Positions 52,662 through 61,018 of a DNA stretch of 64,000 nt are shown here, piece after piece (the first letter of the stretch is position 1; each line of letters starts with the position of its first letter). Under the pieces are notes generated by a model. That model was not told the DNA's origin, did no database searches, and saw only the letters and a program-made list of their open reading frames with translations. The translations under genes and the position numbers were made by a program. The stretch comes from Shouchella hunanensis (GTDB taxonomy: Bacteria; Bacillota; Bacilli; Bacillales; Bacillaceae_D), in assembly GCF_028735875.1 (NCBI RefSeq), contig NZ_CP117834.1, positions 2,716,001 through 2,780,000 on the forward strand. Direction: 5' to 3'.

Positions 52662-52965
52662 TTAAGTCTCCTTTTTAGTAACAGGTGTTATTGGGCTTTT
52701 GTGCCAACTTTTTTCGCGTTCAAGCTACACACACTATATCAGAAAAAGTTAGCTCAAATGTATACCCTTCTTTCCGCAAAACGAAACCACTTTTTTCTGG
52801 AAAAAAGCGTGTTTTTTAAATGAATGTATGTAAAGAGGTTGATTGTGTAAAGGAAAAGCATATTTTTACGTGTGAAAGCTATAGTGGTGTGCTAAAATGT
52901 ACATAATGATTACTAGTCGTTTACAATGTATACGAGTGAGAAATTAGAATGAGAGAGGTTTACAC
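52662..52965. other. Intergenic region between the LysR gene and serS
   Basis: A 304-bp stretch without an ORF above 30 codons and without a recognisable RNA element. In particular the T-box signature GGGTGGNACCGCG, common before serS in Bacillales, is absent. An extended -10 (TGCTAAAAT, 52890-52898) may serve serS. No clear LTTR box is seen. Confidence 0.6.
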
Positions 52966-54243
52966 ATGTTAGATATTCAATTTATAAGGGATCATGCCGA
53001 CAGAATTAAACAAACGGCAGTTCAAAAGAAGTTAAACGTCCCAGTAGATGAACTCATTGAAGTCGATCAAAAGCGACGCGAACTTATTCAGAAGATTGAA
53101 GGCTACCGAACAGAGCGCAATCAACAAACAAAAGCGATCGGTGAATTAGCAAGAGAAAAGAAAAAAGAGGAAATGGACGCAAAGAAAGAAGAAGTCCGTC
53201 TTCTGAACCAATCAATTAAAGAGTTAGAGACCGAATACCAAGAGGTTGAAACGTCTTATTTACACATAATGAATTTAATTCCGAACGTTGTCTCTGAAGA
53301 TACACCTGTTGGTAACTCTGACGAAGATAATGTTGAATTAGAAAAAGTCGGGGAGATCCCACAATTTTCATTTACACCTAAAGATCACATGGAACTAGGA
53401 CAGGCTCACGAAATGTTTGATGTGGAGCGAGGCGTGAAAATCGCTGGAACGCGTAATTATGTGCTAAAGAACCAAGGACTATTTTTACATAGAGCGGTTC
53501 AGCAGTTGGCTGTCGATTTATTACATGAGCGTGGTTTCTCCATTATGGACGTACCGTTAATGGCAAACGAAGAAGTATTATATAGTACAGGCTTTTTTCC
53601 AGATGGTAAAGAGCAGACGTATCATCTAGAGAAAGACAATAAGTATCTAGTAGGTACTGCGGAAGTACCCCTTGTTGGTTTTTATGGAAATGAGATTGTC
53701 GATGTTGAGGAACCAATTCGCTTAGGTGCAGTATCAAACTGTTTCCGAAGAGAAGCTGGATCTGCTGGAAGAGATGTTCGGGGTTTATACCGTGTCCATC
53801 AGTTTGCGAAGGTTGAGCAAGTTGTTCTTTGCAAGAATGATCCAGAACTAGCCGATCGTCTCTTATCAGAAATTACCGAGATTGCAAAAGAAATATTAAA
53901 CTTATTGGAACTTCCGTACCGAGTGGTGGCTGTTTGTACAGGCGATATGTCTCAAAAAAATCATAAACAATATGATATTGAAACGTGGATGCCGAGTCGT
54001 GAAAGTTATAGTGAAACCCACTCTTCTTCAAACGTAACAGATTTCCAAGCGAGACGGTCAAACATTCGTTATCGTGACGAAAATGGAAAACTTCAATACT
54101 GCTATACGTTAAATAATACGGCAGTCGCAACACCTAGAATTTTGATTCCGTTATTAGAAAATCATCAACAAGAAGATGGCTCAATTGCCATTCCTAAGGC
54201 TTTGCAGAAATATATGTACGGGAAAACTACGATTCAGCTCTAA
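52966..54243 (+). CDS. serS: Seryl-tRNA synthetase
   Basis: A 425-residue class II aminoacyl-tRNA synthetase. The N-terminal coiled-coil arm (about 28-105) binds the long arm of tRNA-Ser. Motif 2 is NCFRREAGSAGRDVRGLYRVHQFAKVEQV (about 255-285) and motif 3 lies near NTAVATPRILIPLLENHQ (about 383-400); AVCTGDMSQKNHKQYDIETWMP and the ETHSSSNVTDFQARRSNIRY block fit SerRS. Starts behind GAGAGAGG. In B. subtilis it sits close to pdxST; here it is 16 kb away and lacks a visible T-box leader. Confidence 0.97.
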   Translation: MLDIQFIRDHADRIKQTAVQKKLNVPVDELIEVDQKRRELIQKIEGYRTERNQQTKAIGELAREKKKEEMDAKKEEVRLLNQSIKELETEYQEVETSYLHIMNLIPNVVSEDTPVGNSDEDNVELEKVGEIPQFSFTPKDHMELGQAHEMFDVERGVKIAGTRNYVLKNQGLFLHRAVQQLAVDLLHERGFSIMDVPLMANEEVLYSTGFFPDGKEQTYHLEKDNKYLVGTAEVPLVGFYGNEIVDVEEPIRLGAVSNCFRREAGSAGRDVRGLYRVHQFAKVEQVVLCKNDPELADRLLSEITEIAKEILNLLELPYRVVAVCTGDMSQKNHKQYDIETWMPSRESYSETHSSSNVTDFQARRSNIRYRDENGKLQYCYTLNNTAVATPRILIPLLENHQQEDGSIAIPKALQKYMYGKTTIQL

Positions 54244-54248
54244 TGGTT

Positions 54249-54284
54249 ACGTCGCCTTTAATAGGGCGACGTCCTTTTTTCTTT
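54249..54284 (+). terminator. Terminator after serS
   Basis: ACGTCGCC and GGCGACGT, perfect 8-bp arms, then CCTTTTTTC. Confidence 0.88.
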
Positions 54285-54321
54285 TATTCTTTCAGAATAA
54301 TTCGGTAAATGGGGGAGTTCC

Positions 54322-54864
54322 GTGTATAAAAAAGACCCAACAATTCGACCGTTAAAACAAGGGGATAAAGCTTTTTTATTAAAGTGGTTAACGACAGAAG
54401 AGGTTCTTGCATTTTATGAGGGAAGAGATCGGCAATTTACAGAAGCCCTGATACAAGAAAAATTTTATGCCGATACTGAAGAAGATCGCTGGATTGGTGA
54501 AGTGGGTGGTGTGCCGATAGCGTACTTACAATCTTATCAATTAACAGTTGGAGATAAGCGAACATACGGGTATTCAGTATATCAGCCGGTATACGGAATG
54601 GATTTGTTTATCGGCGAAGTGACGTATTGGAACAAAGGCTTTGGAAGTGCTTTTATTCACCTACTTATTGCACGTATACGAGAAAAAGATGCAGCTGCAA
54701 TTGTGACGGTTGATCCACGAGTTAAAAACGTACGTGCTATTGCTTGTTACAAAAAATGTGGCTTTTCAATTGTGGGAAAAGTAGAGAAACGAGAATGGCA
54801 TGAAGGAAGCTATCATGATGTTTACATAATGGAAACGAAAGAAACCAACGGAATCGTTACTTGA
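54322..54864 (+). CDS. GNAT acetyltransferase, AAC(6')-like
   Basis: A 180-residue acetyltransferase resembling aminoglycoside 6'-N-acetyltransferases: IRPLKQGDKAFLLKWLTTEEVLAFYEGRD, then WIGEVGGVPIAYLQSYQ and GMDLFIGEVTYWNKGFGSAFIHLLIARI (acetyl-CoA site) and VDPRVKNVRAIACYKKCGF. Similar chromosomal genes in bacilli are often of this family without proven resistance. A GTG start behind GGGGGAGTTCC is chosen; no ATG fits. Substrate is not established. Confidence 0.85.
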   Translation: MYKKDPTIRPLKQGDKAFLLKWLTTEEVLAFYEGRDRQFTEALIQEKFYADTEEDRWIGEVGGVPIAYLQSYQLTVGDKRTYGYSVYQPVYGMDLFIGEVTYWNKGFGSAFIHLLIARIREKDAAAIVTVDPRVKNVRAIACYKKCGFSIVGKVEKREWHEGSYHDVYIMETKETNGIVT

Positions 54865-54950
54865 TGAAACATTCTAGACATGAAGCCTTACTCGACTCTA
54901 AACATCGTGCTTGCTCCTATTTACGACAATTTATTTCTTGGGAAATAGTA

Positions 54951-54982
54951 AAACCAGCAGCCAATTATTTGGTAGCTGGTTT
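54951..54982 (-). terminator. Terminator after the luciferase-like gene
   Basis: AAACCAGC and GCTGGTTT with an inner CCAA/TTGG pairing; overlaps the stop codon. The T-run is weak. Confidence 0.55.
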
Positions 54983-55975
54983 ATTTAGCAGTTCTTTCGC
55001 CATCAAACGATAAACATTGAGTCTGGATTCAAAAGAATATTGATTGCTATTAATCATAACTTCGTCAAAGCCGAACGTCTCTTTTTCCTCCAACAACTGG
55101 TTGCTTACCTCTTTAGGTGTTCCGACAAGGTGTAATGAGCGATTTTTAGCAAGAATGGCTCGATCCATTTCTGTTAAAGGATACTGTTGAGCATCTTCAG
55201 GACTAAGCGTTTGTGGTAGTCTTCCACGCATAAGAAATAATCGGGCCAAATCAATTGGTAGAGCAAGAAACTCTGCCTCATCTTTTGTTTCTGCAACTGT
55301 AACTGCATACGACACGCTAATGATTGGATCAGGCATGAAATACGATGGCTCGAAATAATGGCGGTACGTATCAAAGATCTCTTTAGACATTTCTCCGTTA
55401 AAAAATTGTGCAAATGAGTACCCCACCCCTTGCTTTCCTGCCTGTCTAGCGCTATTTCCGCTAGATCCCAATAGCCATGCTTCTGGTAACGCTACTTCGT
55501 GTGGGGAAGCAATGACTTGATTATAAAGAGGATCATTGGTTTTTTGATCATTGATCAGCTGTAACGTTGTCGCTAATTTATCGTACTGATCATCTGGTTG
55601 GTATGCTTTTCCTTGAGCAAGGGCGTGAATGGAATAATGATCCCCACCGGGAGCTCGACCAACACCAAAATCGATACGGTTTGGCGCGAGAGCACTTAAT
55701 GTTTTAAAGACTTCTGCCATTTTTAAGGGCGAATAATGCATCATCATGACACCGCCTGTTCCTAGGCGGATTCGCTTCGTTTGAGCAGCTAAGTGTGCGA
55801 TTGTAATTTCTGGAGCAGAGCTCGAAAAAGACGTGCCATTATGGTGTTCAGCCATCCAAAGTCGATGGTAGCCTAATTCGTCCCCTAAGGTTGCAAGTGC
55901 TTTCGTAAATTGCAGTGCATCAGTAGAGGTTGACCCTTGCGGTATGGGTGCTTGATCAAGAATGCTTAGTCTCAT
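54965..55975 (-). CDS. LLM-class flavin-dependent oxidoreductase (YwcH/MsnO8-like)
   Basis: A 336-residue luciferase-fold enzyme: LSILDQAPIPQGSTSTDALQFTKALATLGDELGYHRLWMAEHHNG at the start, then LGTGGVMMMHYSPLKMAEVFKTLSALAPNRIDFGVGRAPGGD and LLGSSGNSARQAGKQGVGYSFAQFF. This is the single-component-annotated subfamily with YddN, YwcH and MsnO8. It needs reduced FMN from another enzyme. Substrate unknown. Own ribosome site and terminator. Confidence 0.92.
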   Translation of the reverse strand: MRLSILDQAPIPQGSTSTDALQFTKALATLGDELGYHRLWMAEHHNGTSFSSSAPEITIAHLAAQTKRIRLGTGGVMMMHYSPLKMAEVFKTLSALAPNRIDFGVGRAPGGDHYSIHALAQGKAYQPDDQYDKLATTLQLINDQKTNDPLYNQVIASPHEVALPEAWLLGSSGNSARQAGKQGVGYSFAQFFNGEMSKEIFDTYRHYFEPSYFMPDPIISVSYAVTVAETKDEAEFLALPIDLARLFLMRGRLPQTLSPEDAQQYPLTEMDRAILAKNRSLHLVGTPKEVSNQLLEEKETFGFDEVMINSNQYSFESRLNVYRLMAKELLNKPATK

Positions 55976-56070
55976 TTAAACGGTCTTCCTTTCGTGTTTA
56001 CTGTTAAGCACTATAACATAGAACAAAATAAAACCCTATTTTACTGCTCAAAAAAAGGGTTTAAATAAAA

Positions 56071-56097
56071 TGAACGAATTGATCTTATAAACGTATA
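56071..56097 (+). promoter_or_regulatory. Candidate SigY autoregulatory promoter
   Basis: TGAACG (56071-56076), 15-base spacer, CGTATA (56092-56097). B. subtilis SigY is reported to favour a TGAACG -35 with a CGT-type -10; the match is good for -35 and partial for -10. Confidence 0.55.
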
Positions 56098-56141
56098 ACA
56101 GTTGTGCAGATTAGAAAGATGAAGAGCATAGGGGTGGTGTT

Positions 56142-56678
56142 ATGGAAGAACCGCTTGAAGTATTGATTCAAAAAGCGCAGAAAGGCGAAGAAGAAGCATT
56201 AGCTGTGTTATTAACGAATCACTACGACAGTGTTTACCGTTTTTTATTAAAAGTCACTTTCGATCCTGACTATGCTGCAGATTTAACCCAGGAAACGATG
56301 ACAAAGGCGATTATAGCAATAAAAAGTTACAAGATAAAAAAAGCAACATTTTCTACGTGGCTATTTCAGATTGCGACTAATGCCTTTATAGATAAAAAAC
56401 GAAAGAGGAAGCATGAAGATCAGTATGTACGGATGCAACGGTTACAATGGTCGATGAAAGAAGAACCGCATGCTGAATGGCTTGATATTCAAAATGTTTT
56501 ACTGAAGCTAGATAGCAAAAAGAGAGTTCCGCTCTTATTGAAGCATTATTATGGTTACAGCTACGAAGAGATTGGACGAATCTGTCAAATTCGGACTGGG
56601 ACAGCAAAGTCGAGAGTGAATAGTGCGGTTGACTACATTCGAAAGGAGTTAAGGAGCGATGAAGGAATTCGACGATAA
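56142..56678 (+). CDS. sigY: ECF sigma factor SigY
   Basis: A 178-residue ECF sigma factor, the same length as B. subtilis SigY. Region 2 (about 22-85): YDSVYRFLLKVTFDPDYAADLTQETMTKAIIAIKSYK and STWLFQIATNAFIDKKRKRK; region 4 (about 125-172): LLLKHYYGYSYEEIGRICQIRTGTAKSRVNSAVDYIRKEL. It is followed by yxlC, D, E, F and G in the B. subtilis order, which fixes the identity. In B. subtilis YxlC acts as the antagonist and the operon is autoregulated. Confidence 0.92.
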   Translation: MEEPLEVLIQKAQKGEEEALAVLLTNHYDSVYRFLLKVTFDPDYAADLTQETMTKAIIAIKSYKIKKATFSTWLFQIATNAFIDKKRKRKHEDQYVRMQRLQWSMKEEPHAEWLDIQNVLLKLDSKKRVPLLLKHYYGYSYEEIGRICQIRTGTAKSRVNSAVDYIRKELRSDEGIRR

Positions 56679-56952
56679 AGTGAAAGATGGATGGGCTCAA
56701 CTGGATAGGAGTCAACTACATTCACCAACCAAAGAAGATATGATTGCGCTTATTCAGGAAACAAAACGAAAACAGCGACGTGAAGCCATTCTCTTCTTTG
56801 TCATAACGCTCATTCTTGTTAACATCGTTGTTTTTTCGATTGCAAGGTTACCAGCTATTTATGTAACGATGAACGTTATCTTAGTGGGATTACTTCCTGT
56901 ACTTTTTGTATGGGGACTGGTGAAACGTTGGAGGGATCGTTATGAATTATGA
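56659..56952 (+). CDS. yxlC: YxlC, negative regulator of SigY
   Basis: A 97-residue protein with a polar N-terminus and two membrane helices (about 42-60 and 67-88), ending in a basic segment (KRWRDRYEL). Overlaps the end of sigY, with AAGGAG upstream. Position, size and topology match B. subtilis YxlC, the SigY anti-sigma. Confidence 0.85.
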   Translation: MKEFDDKVKDGWAQLDRSQLHSPTKEDMIALIQETKRKQRREAILFFVITLILVNIVVFSIARLPAIYVTMNVILVGLLPVLFVWGLVKRWRDRYEL

Positions 56953-57172
56953 TTTACAACCATTAACCGAAGTTCCTATCTGGGCTTGGATAGCACTTGG
57001 AATACTGCTCTTAATGCAAAGTATTTATTTGTATTTTAAGAGTCAAAAGAATGGGCAGATGAAATGGTTTTGGGGTATTTGGGGTGTAACTCATTTTCCG
57101 ATGCCGCTGGTTGTTTACTTTATATGGACTTATTGGTTTATACCGATCGTTAAAGGAAGAGGGGATGAGTAA
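56942..57172 (+). CDS. yxlD: YxlD-like small membrane protein
   Basis: A 76-residue two-helix membrane protein (about 15-33 and 45-68, with WFWGIWGVTHFPMPLVVYFIW). It overlaps yxlC. In B. subtilis yxlD lies in the same place and helps restrain SigY. Identity rests on order and topology. Confidence 0.85.
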   Translation: MNYDLQPLTEVPIWAWIALGILLLMQSIYLYFKSQKNGQMKWFWGIWGVTHFPMPLVVYFIWTYWFIPIVKGRGDE

Positions 57173-57173
57173 G

Positions 57174-57380
57174 ATGAATGATGTGATCGAGATCGTAAGG
57201 ATGTTTATACCACTTATAGTTGTTCAACTACTACTGATGATTGTTGCCTTAATTGATCTGTACCGCCGTAATTATGTTCGAGGTGAGAAATGGGTATGGG
57301 TAATCATTATTATAGTCATTAACTTACTTGGCCCAATAGCATACTTTATCTTCGGAAGGAAGAAAAGTAATGAATATTAA
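57174..57380 (+). CDS. yxlE: YxlE-like small membrane protein
   Basis: A 68-residue protein with two helices (about 8-29 and 41-62), of the PLDc_N superfamily look (LIDLYRRNYVRGEKWVWVIIIIVINLLGPIAYFIFGRKKS). It follows yxlD after one base. An ATG nine bases upstream overlaps yxlD and is also possible. Order and topology match YxlE. Confidence 0.83.
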   Translation: MNDVIEIVRMFIPLIVVQLLLMIVALIDLYRRNYVRGEKWVWVIIIIVINLLGPIAYFIFGRKKSNEY

Positions 57381-58251
57381 CGTAATTGAGCTTAGTAAAG
57401 GATCTCGAATTTGTCATGTGAACGCTCACATTGAGACAAATAACATTACGGCACTAATCGGTGAGAATGGAGCAGGAAAGACAACCCTGTTGCAGTTAAT
57501 TGCTTCTTTATTAAAGCCGACATCTGGCAGAATTGAATTTGAAGGCGTGACGAAAAAAGATATCCGTTCGTACATTGGTTTTTTGCCTCAATTCCCATCT
57601 TTCCACGATTGGATGACTGGATTAGAGTATCTCACGCATGTCGGTCAATTAGTTGGCATGAAAAAACAGCATGCGGTCCGTAAAGCTACTGATCTTTTAA
57701 CCCTTGTCCGCCTTGAGGATGGAAAGGAGAAGCGCATAGAATCATACTCTGGAGGAATGAAACAACGACTTGGCATTGCTCAGAGCTTAGTGAACGACCC
57801 GAAAGTGCTGTTACTAGATGAACCTGTATCAGCATTAGACCCTAAAGCTAGAACAGAAGTAATGGAACTTCTACTAACACTAAAAAAAGAGCGAACGATC
57901 ATCTATTCAACTCATGTTCTTCATGATGCAGAGCAGATTAGTGATGCCTATATGCTTATGCACAAAGGCCAATTAGTCGAAACCGGTTCTCTTCATTCAA
58001 AAGGGGAAGAGTATGTGCTAGAAATTGAGACCGCAGAGTGTGAAAGGCTAGAAGCTGAACTTAAAGCTGTTTACCCAACATGGTGTATCACTAGAAGGGT
58101 AAATTATGTTGAGATAAGGATCACACCAAATCAGACGCGATACGATTTAATGCTATTATCAATTCTTGAAAAGGGTAGCTATTCATTTGATGGAATTAAA
58201 AAACGTAAAAAGACCCTCGAGGATATTTTTCGGAAAGCGGTGACGATATGA
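57370..58251 (+). CDS. yxlF: ABC transporter ATP-binding protein YxlF
   Basis: A 293-residue ATPase: Walker A GENGAGKTTLLQLI (about 32-45), Q-loop FLPQFPSFHD, signature YSGGMKQRLGIAQSL (about 127), Walker B VLLLDEPVSALDP (about 150) and the switch His in YSTHVLHDAEQ (about 183). The tail after 215 matches the drug/lantibiotic-type exporters. It overlaps yxlE and pairs with the permease gene yxlG. Confidence 0.93.
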   Translation: MNINVIELSKGSRICHVNAHIETNNITALIGENGAGKTTLLQLIASLLKPTSGRIEFEGVTKKDIRSYIGFLPQFPSFHDWMTGLEYLTHVGQLVGMKKQHAVRKATDLLTLVRLEDGKEKRIESYSGGMKQRLGIAQSLVNDPKVLLLDEPVSALDPKARTEVMELLLTLKKERTIIYSTHVLHDAEQISDAYMLMHKGQLVETGSLHSKGEEYVLEIETAECERLEAELKAVYPTWCITRRVNYVEIRITPNQTRYDLMLLSILEKGSYSFDGIKKRKKTLEDIFRKAVTI

Positions 58252-59018
58252 ATCAGCTTACCGCGCTAATAAGAAAAGAAGCGCTTGAAAACTGGCGCAA
58301 CTATAAATGTTTATGGTTGCCGACTTTGTTTGTCATCTTAGGGATGATGCAACCATTAACGCTTTATTACATGGAAGATATGCTCGTTTTACTTGGTGGT
58401 TTGCCAGAAGGGGCGAATTTTGCAATGCCAACACTAACTGCGGAGGAAGTAGTTGTTAATACTTTGAACCAATTTTCACAAATTGGTATGTTTGCAATCG
58501 TCTTGTCTTTTATGTCGACTTATACGAATGAACGAAAAACAGGAGAAGCCTTGCTCATACTTGTGAAACCAGTGACACATTGGTCCTATTGGCTTTCAAA
58601 ATGGGTTGTAGCTCTTGCTTTAGTAATAGGAAGTTTTATAGCGGGTTTATTAGCAGCACTTTACTATATTTCCCTATTGTATGGATCGATATCGTTTTCA
58701 TCAATCGTGTTTACGGTACTCATCTATGGATTATGGTTAATGTTTATCGTGACTGTAACCCTTTTCATTGGAACAATCGTTAAAAGCTCAGCAGTAGTAA
58801 GTCTCCTTAGTATTTTACTAATGATGCTTGTGATGCTTTTTCCAGTTTTATTTGGAGAGGGCGCCTTGTGGACGCCTGCAGGACTTCTTGTTTTGGTAGA
58901 AGCCTTTCTTTTGAACGATCCTATAAGCTTCAAGCCCGTTTGGATCACAATGAGCCTTATCATTTTACTACTATTAGGAGGAATGAAATACTTAACAAAG
59001 AAAGAGTGGAGTATCTAA
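58248..59018 (+). CDS. yxlG: ABC transporter permease YxlG
   Basis: A 256-residue ABC-2-type permease with six helices; the typical N-terminal LIRKEALENWRNYKCLWLPTLFVILG and the extracellular loop with NTLNQFSQIGMFAIVLSF are visible. It overlaps yxlF by ATGA and ends the sigY operon before a strong terminator. Substrate unknown, possibly a toxic peptide or envelope stressor. Confidence 0.9.
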   Translation: MNQLTALIRKEALENWRNYKCLWLPTLFVILGMMQPLTLYYMEDMLVLLGGLPEGANFAMPTLTAEEVVVNTLNQFSQIGMFAIVLSFMSTYTNERKTGEALLILVKPVTHWSYWLSKWVVALALVIGSFIAGLLAALYYISLLYGSISFSSIVFTVLIYGLWLMFIVTVTLFIGTIVKSSAVVSLLSILLMMLVMLFPVLFGEGALWTPAGLLVLVEAFLLNDPISFKPVWITMSLIILLLLGGMKYLTKKEWSI

Positions 59019-59022
59019 AGAA

Positions 59023-59055
59023 AAGTCCCTTAGGTTGACACCTAAGGGACTTCTT
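59023..59055. terminator. Bidirectional terminator between yxlG and the histidine kinase gene
   Basis: AAGTCCCTTAGGT and ACCTAAGGGACTT, perfect 13-bp arms with a 4-base loop, then CTTTC. Confidence 0.88.
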
Positions 59056-60682
59056 TCAATAACGGAAACGCAAGGTGAACGGTTGTTCCTTCTCCCACTG
59101 TACTATCGTAAAAAATGGTACCTTCATGCTGTTCAACAATTTTATGACTAACTGTCAATCCTAAGCCTGTGCCTTTTTCTTTTTGTGAAAAGAATGGCTC
59201 ACCTAATCGTTCAATACGTTCCTCGCTCATACCGTAACCGTCATCCTTAATCTTGACGGTAAGCGATCCATCTCGGGCTTGCATTGTCACGATAATAGCA
59301 CTGGCACTCGCTTCTATCGCATTTTTAATAACATTAATAAACAATTGCTTAAGTTGATTTTTATCCCCATATAGATAAAGAGGGTACGGCTTTTTAAATG
59401 ATAAGCTACTGCCATTTGCTTTCGCTTCAGCAGATAATAGATGGATGACATCTGATAGAACGTTTGTTACATTTGTTTTCGAAAAAATGACATCGTGAGG
59501 GCGTGACAGGACGAGTAATTCACTTGCAATCATATTAATGCGTTCCAGTTCCTCTAACATAATACGATGAATAGGGTTCTCTTCCTTGCTCTCTGTTTGA
59601 AACAGTTGAACAAATCCTCGAAGTGATGTCAATGGATTGCGTATTTCATGAGCAATTCCTGCTGCTAATTCGCCAACTACGGCTAACTTTTCGGTCGTAC
59701 GAAGTTTTTCCTCTGCTTCGATCATCGGTGTCATATTGTGTGCGTAACCTGTAATGCCGACAAGTTCTCCATTTATCATGATAGGTAGCGATGCACAATT
59801 GACGATGACCTTCTTTCCAGTTCGATGCTTGATCCGAATCTCATTACATTGAACAACTTCTCGACTTGTTATCACTTGATAAAATGTTAGTTTTAAGCGA
59901 ACATGATCTCGTTCATCAATAAATGAAATGAATGGTTCTCCAATACTTTCTTCTCTATCATAGCCGGTGACGTGGATGAAATGTTGATTAAGATCGGTAA
60001 TATTTCCTTGAAGATCAATCATATAAACAAGCTCAGGGCTGTAATCAAACAATGCTTTATATCGAAGCTCGCTCTCTGCTAATCGTTGTTTTGCTTGTAT
60101 TCGCTCTGTCACATCTCGACCTACAACAATTAAGGCTTTACGCTCACCGCTCTCTGTAAAAAGAGGCGTCTTCGTCGTATCAAATATTTTCTGTTCCCCA
60201 TTCTCTAGCGTTATAACTGTTTCACTCCTCGTTGTTTTTTGGAGTGCCCACGTTTGTTCATCTGTCTCATTTGCTAGTGAAAATTCCTTTTTAAAAAAAG
60301 GTTGTTCTTCAGCAAGCTGGCTATTTGTTTTTCCGATGTAATGATGTTGATCTAAACGGAAAAGTTTTAAGGCAAATGTATTAGATTGAATCCAACGACC
60401 ATCCCCATCTTTAAAGCTGATGAAGTCAGGAATAGAATTAATAAGTGTTTCGACCTTCTCTTTTTCTTCTGTTAACGTGTTAATCTTCTCTGATTTGTTT
60501 AACAAGAAATAAATAAAAACGCTGGTTGCGATAATAAAGAAAATCCCTTTTAATTTTTGGTAAAAGGAATATAGTTCAGGCTCCCAACTTAGTAATAAAT
60601 AATCGGTTCCTATCACCCAAATAAGACTAAACCCAATAAAAGAAACAATGATTTTTCGTTTTACGTTCATTTTCATGTCCAC
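59042..60682 (-). CDS. PAS-domain sensor histidine kinase (sporulation-kinase type)
   Basis: A 546-residue membrane kinase. Two N-terminal helices (about 10-28 and 43-60); PAS 1 (about 75-190) with SIPDFISFKDGDGRWIQSN; PAS 2 (about 200-315) with SPELVYMIDLQGNITDLNQHFIHVTGYDREE; phosphorylated His in GIAHEIRNPLTSLRGFVQLF (about 342); then the N box DKNQLKQLFINVIKNAIEAS, G1 VKIKDDGYGMSEE, F FFSQKEKGTG and G2 GTGLGLTVSHKIVEQH. The His region is that of the Kin/Spo0F-type sporulation kinases, but no response regulator is next to it. It may feed Spo0A phosphorelay; orphan status supports this. Confidence 0.9.
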   Translation of the reverse strand: MDMKMNVKRKIIVSFIGFSLIWVIGTDYLLLSWEPELYSFYQKLKGIFFIIATSVFIYFLLNKSEKINTLTEEKEKVETLINSIPDFISFKDGDGRWIQSNTFALKLFRLDQHHYIGKTNSQLAEEQPFFKKEFSLANETDEQTWALQKTTRSETVITLENGEQKIFDTTKTPLFTESGERKALIVVGRDVTERIQAKQRLAESELRYKALFDYSPELVYMIDLQGNITDLNQHFIHVTGYDREESIGEPFISFIDERDHVRLKLTFYQVITSREVVQCNEIRIKHRTGKKVIVNCASLPIMINGELVGITGYAHNMTPMIEAEEKLRTTEKLAVVGELAAGIAHEIRNPLTSLRGFVQLFQTESKEENPIHRIMLEELERINMIASELLVLSRPHDVIFSKTNVTNVLSDVIHLLSAEAKANGSSLSFKKPYPLYLYGDKNQLKQLFINVIKNAIEASASAIIVTMQARDGSLTVKIKDDGYGMSEERIERLGEPFFSQKEKGTGLGLTVSHKIVEQHEGTIFYDSTVGEGTTVHLAFPLLKEVP

Positions 60683-60809
60683 CTTTAAGATTCTATCGTC
60701 ATAAGACTACCTGCTCTATTGGGGAAAAACAACAGGATTTGAATAAGTCTGTCAATTGATGCTAGCTTTCTGATGAATGAATTATGAGAACAACGAAGAG
60801 GAGTTAGTC

Positions 60810-60899
60810 ATGGTTAATCAGCTTCCGCCAGATCATCTGCAACAATTTGTAGGTGGGAACTTTGAGCAAGTTGGGAAGGCGTTTTTAACGTTGTTTTAA
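60810..60899 (+). CDS. Short ORF (29 aa), possibly truncated
   Basis: An ATG behind GAGGAG opens MVNQLPPDHLQQFVGGNFEQ... and stops at TAA after 29 codons. The same frame continues past the stop for 40 more codons that look partly protein-like (QIGGLNQNRSWCGRTHYTTYQ) until a TAG at 61020-61022, running into a terminator. It is either a short peptide gene or an interrupted one. Nothing else is seen in 60683-60981. Confidence 0.3.
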   Translation: MVNQLPPDHLQQFVGGNFEQVGKAFLTLF

Positions 60900-60981
60900 C
60901 AAATTGGTGGTTTAAACCAAAATCGAAGTTGGTGTGGTCGTACTCACTATACAACGTATCAAGATTTACTGGTATTAAAGA

Positions 60982-61010
60982 AAAAAAGCAGTAGGAATAT
61001 CACTACTGCT
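60982..61010 (-). terminator. Terminator after the YeeE/YedE gene
   Basis: AGCAGTAG and CTACTGCT, perfect 8-bp arms, then seven T on the minus strand. Confidence 0.85.
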
Positions 61011-61018
61011 CTTCCGTT

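Noticed and set aside
52662-52965. T-box riboswitch before serS
   Set aside because: Looked for because Bacillales serS usually has one; the conserved GGGTGGNACCGCG stretch and a following terminator are absent.
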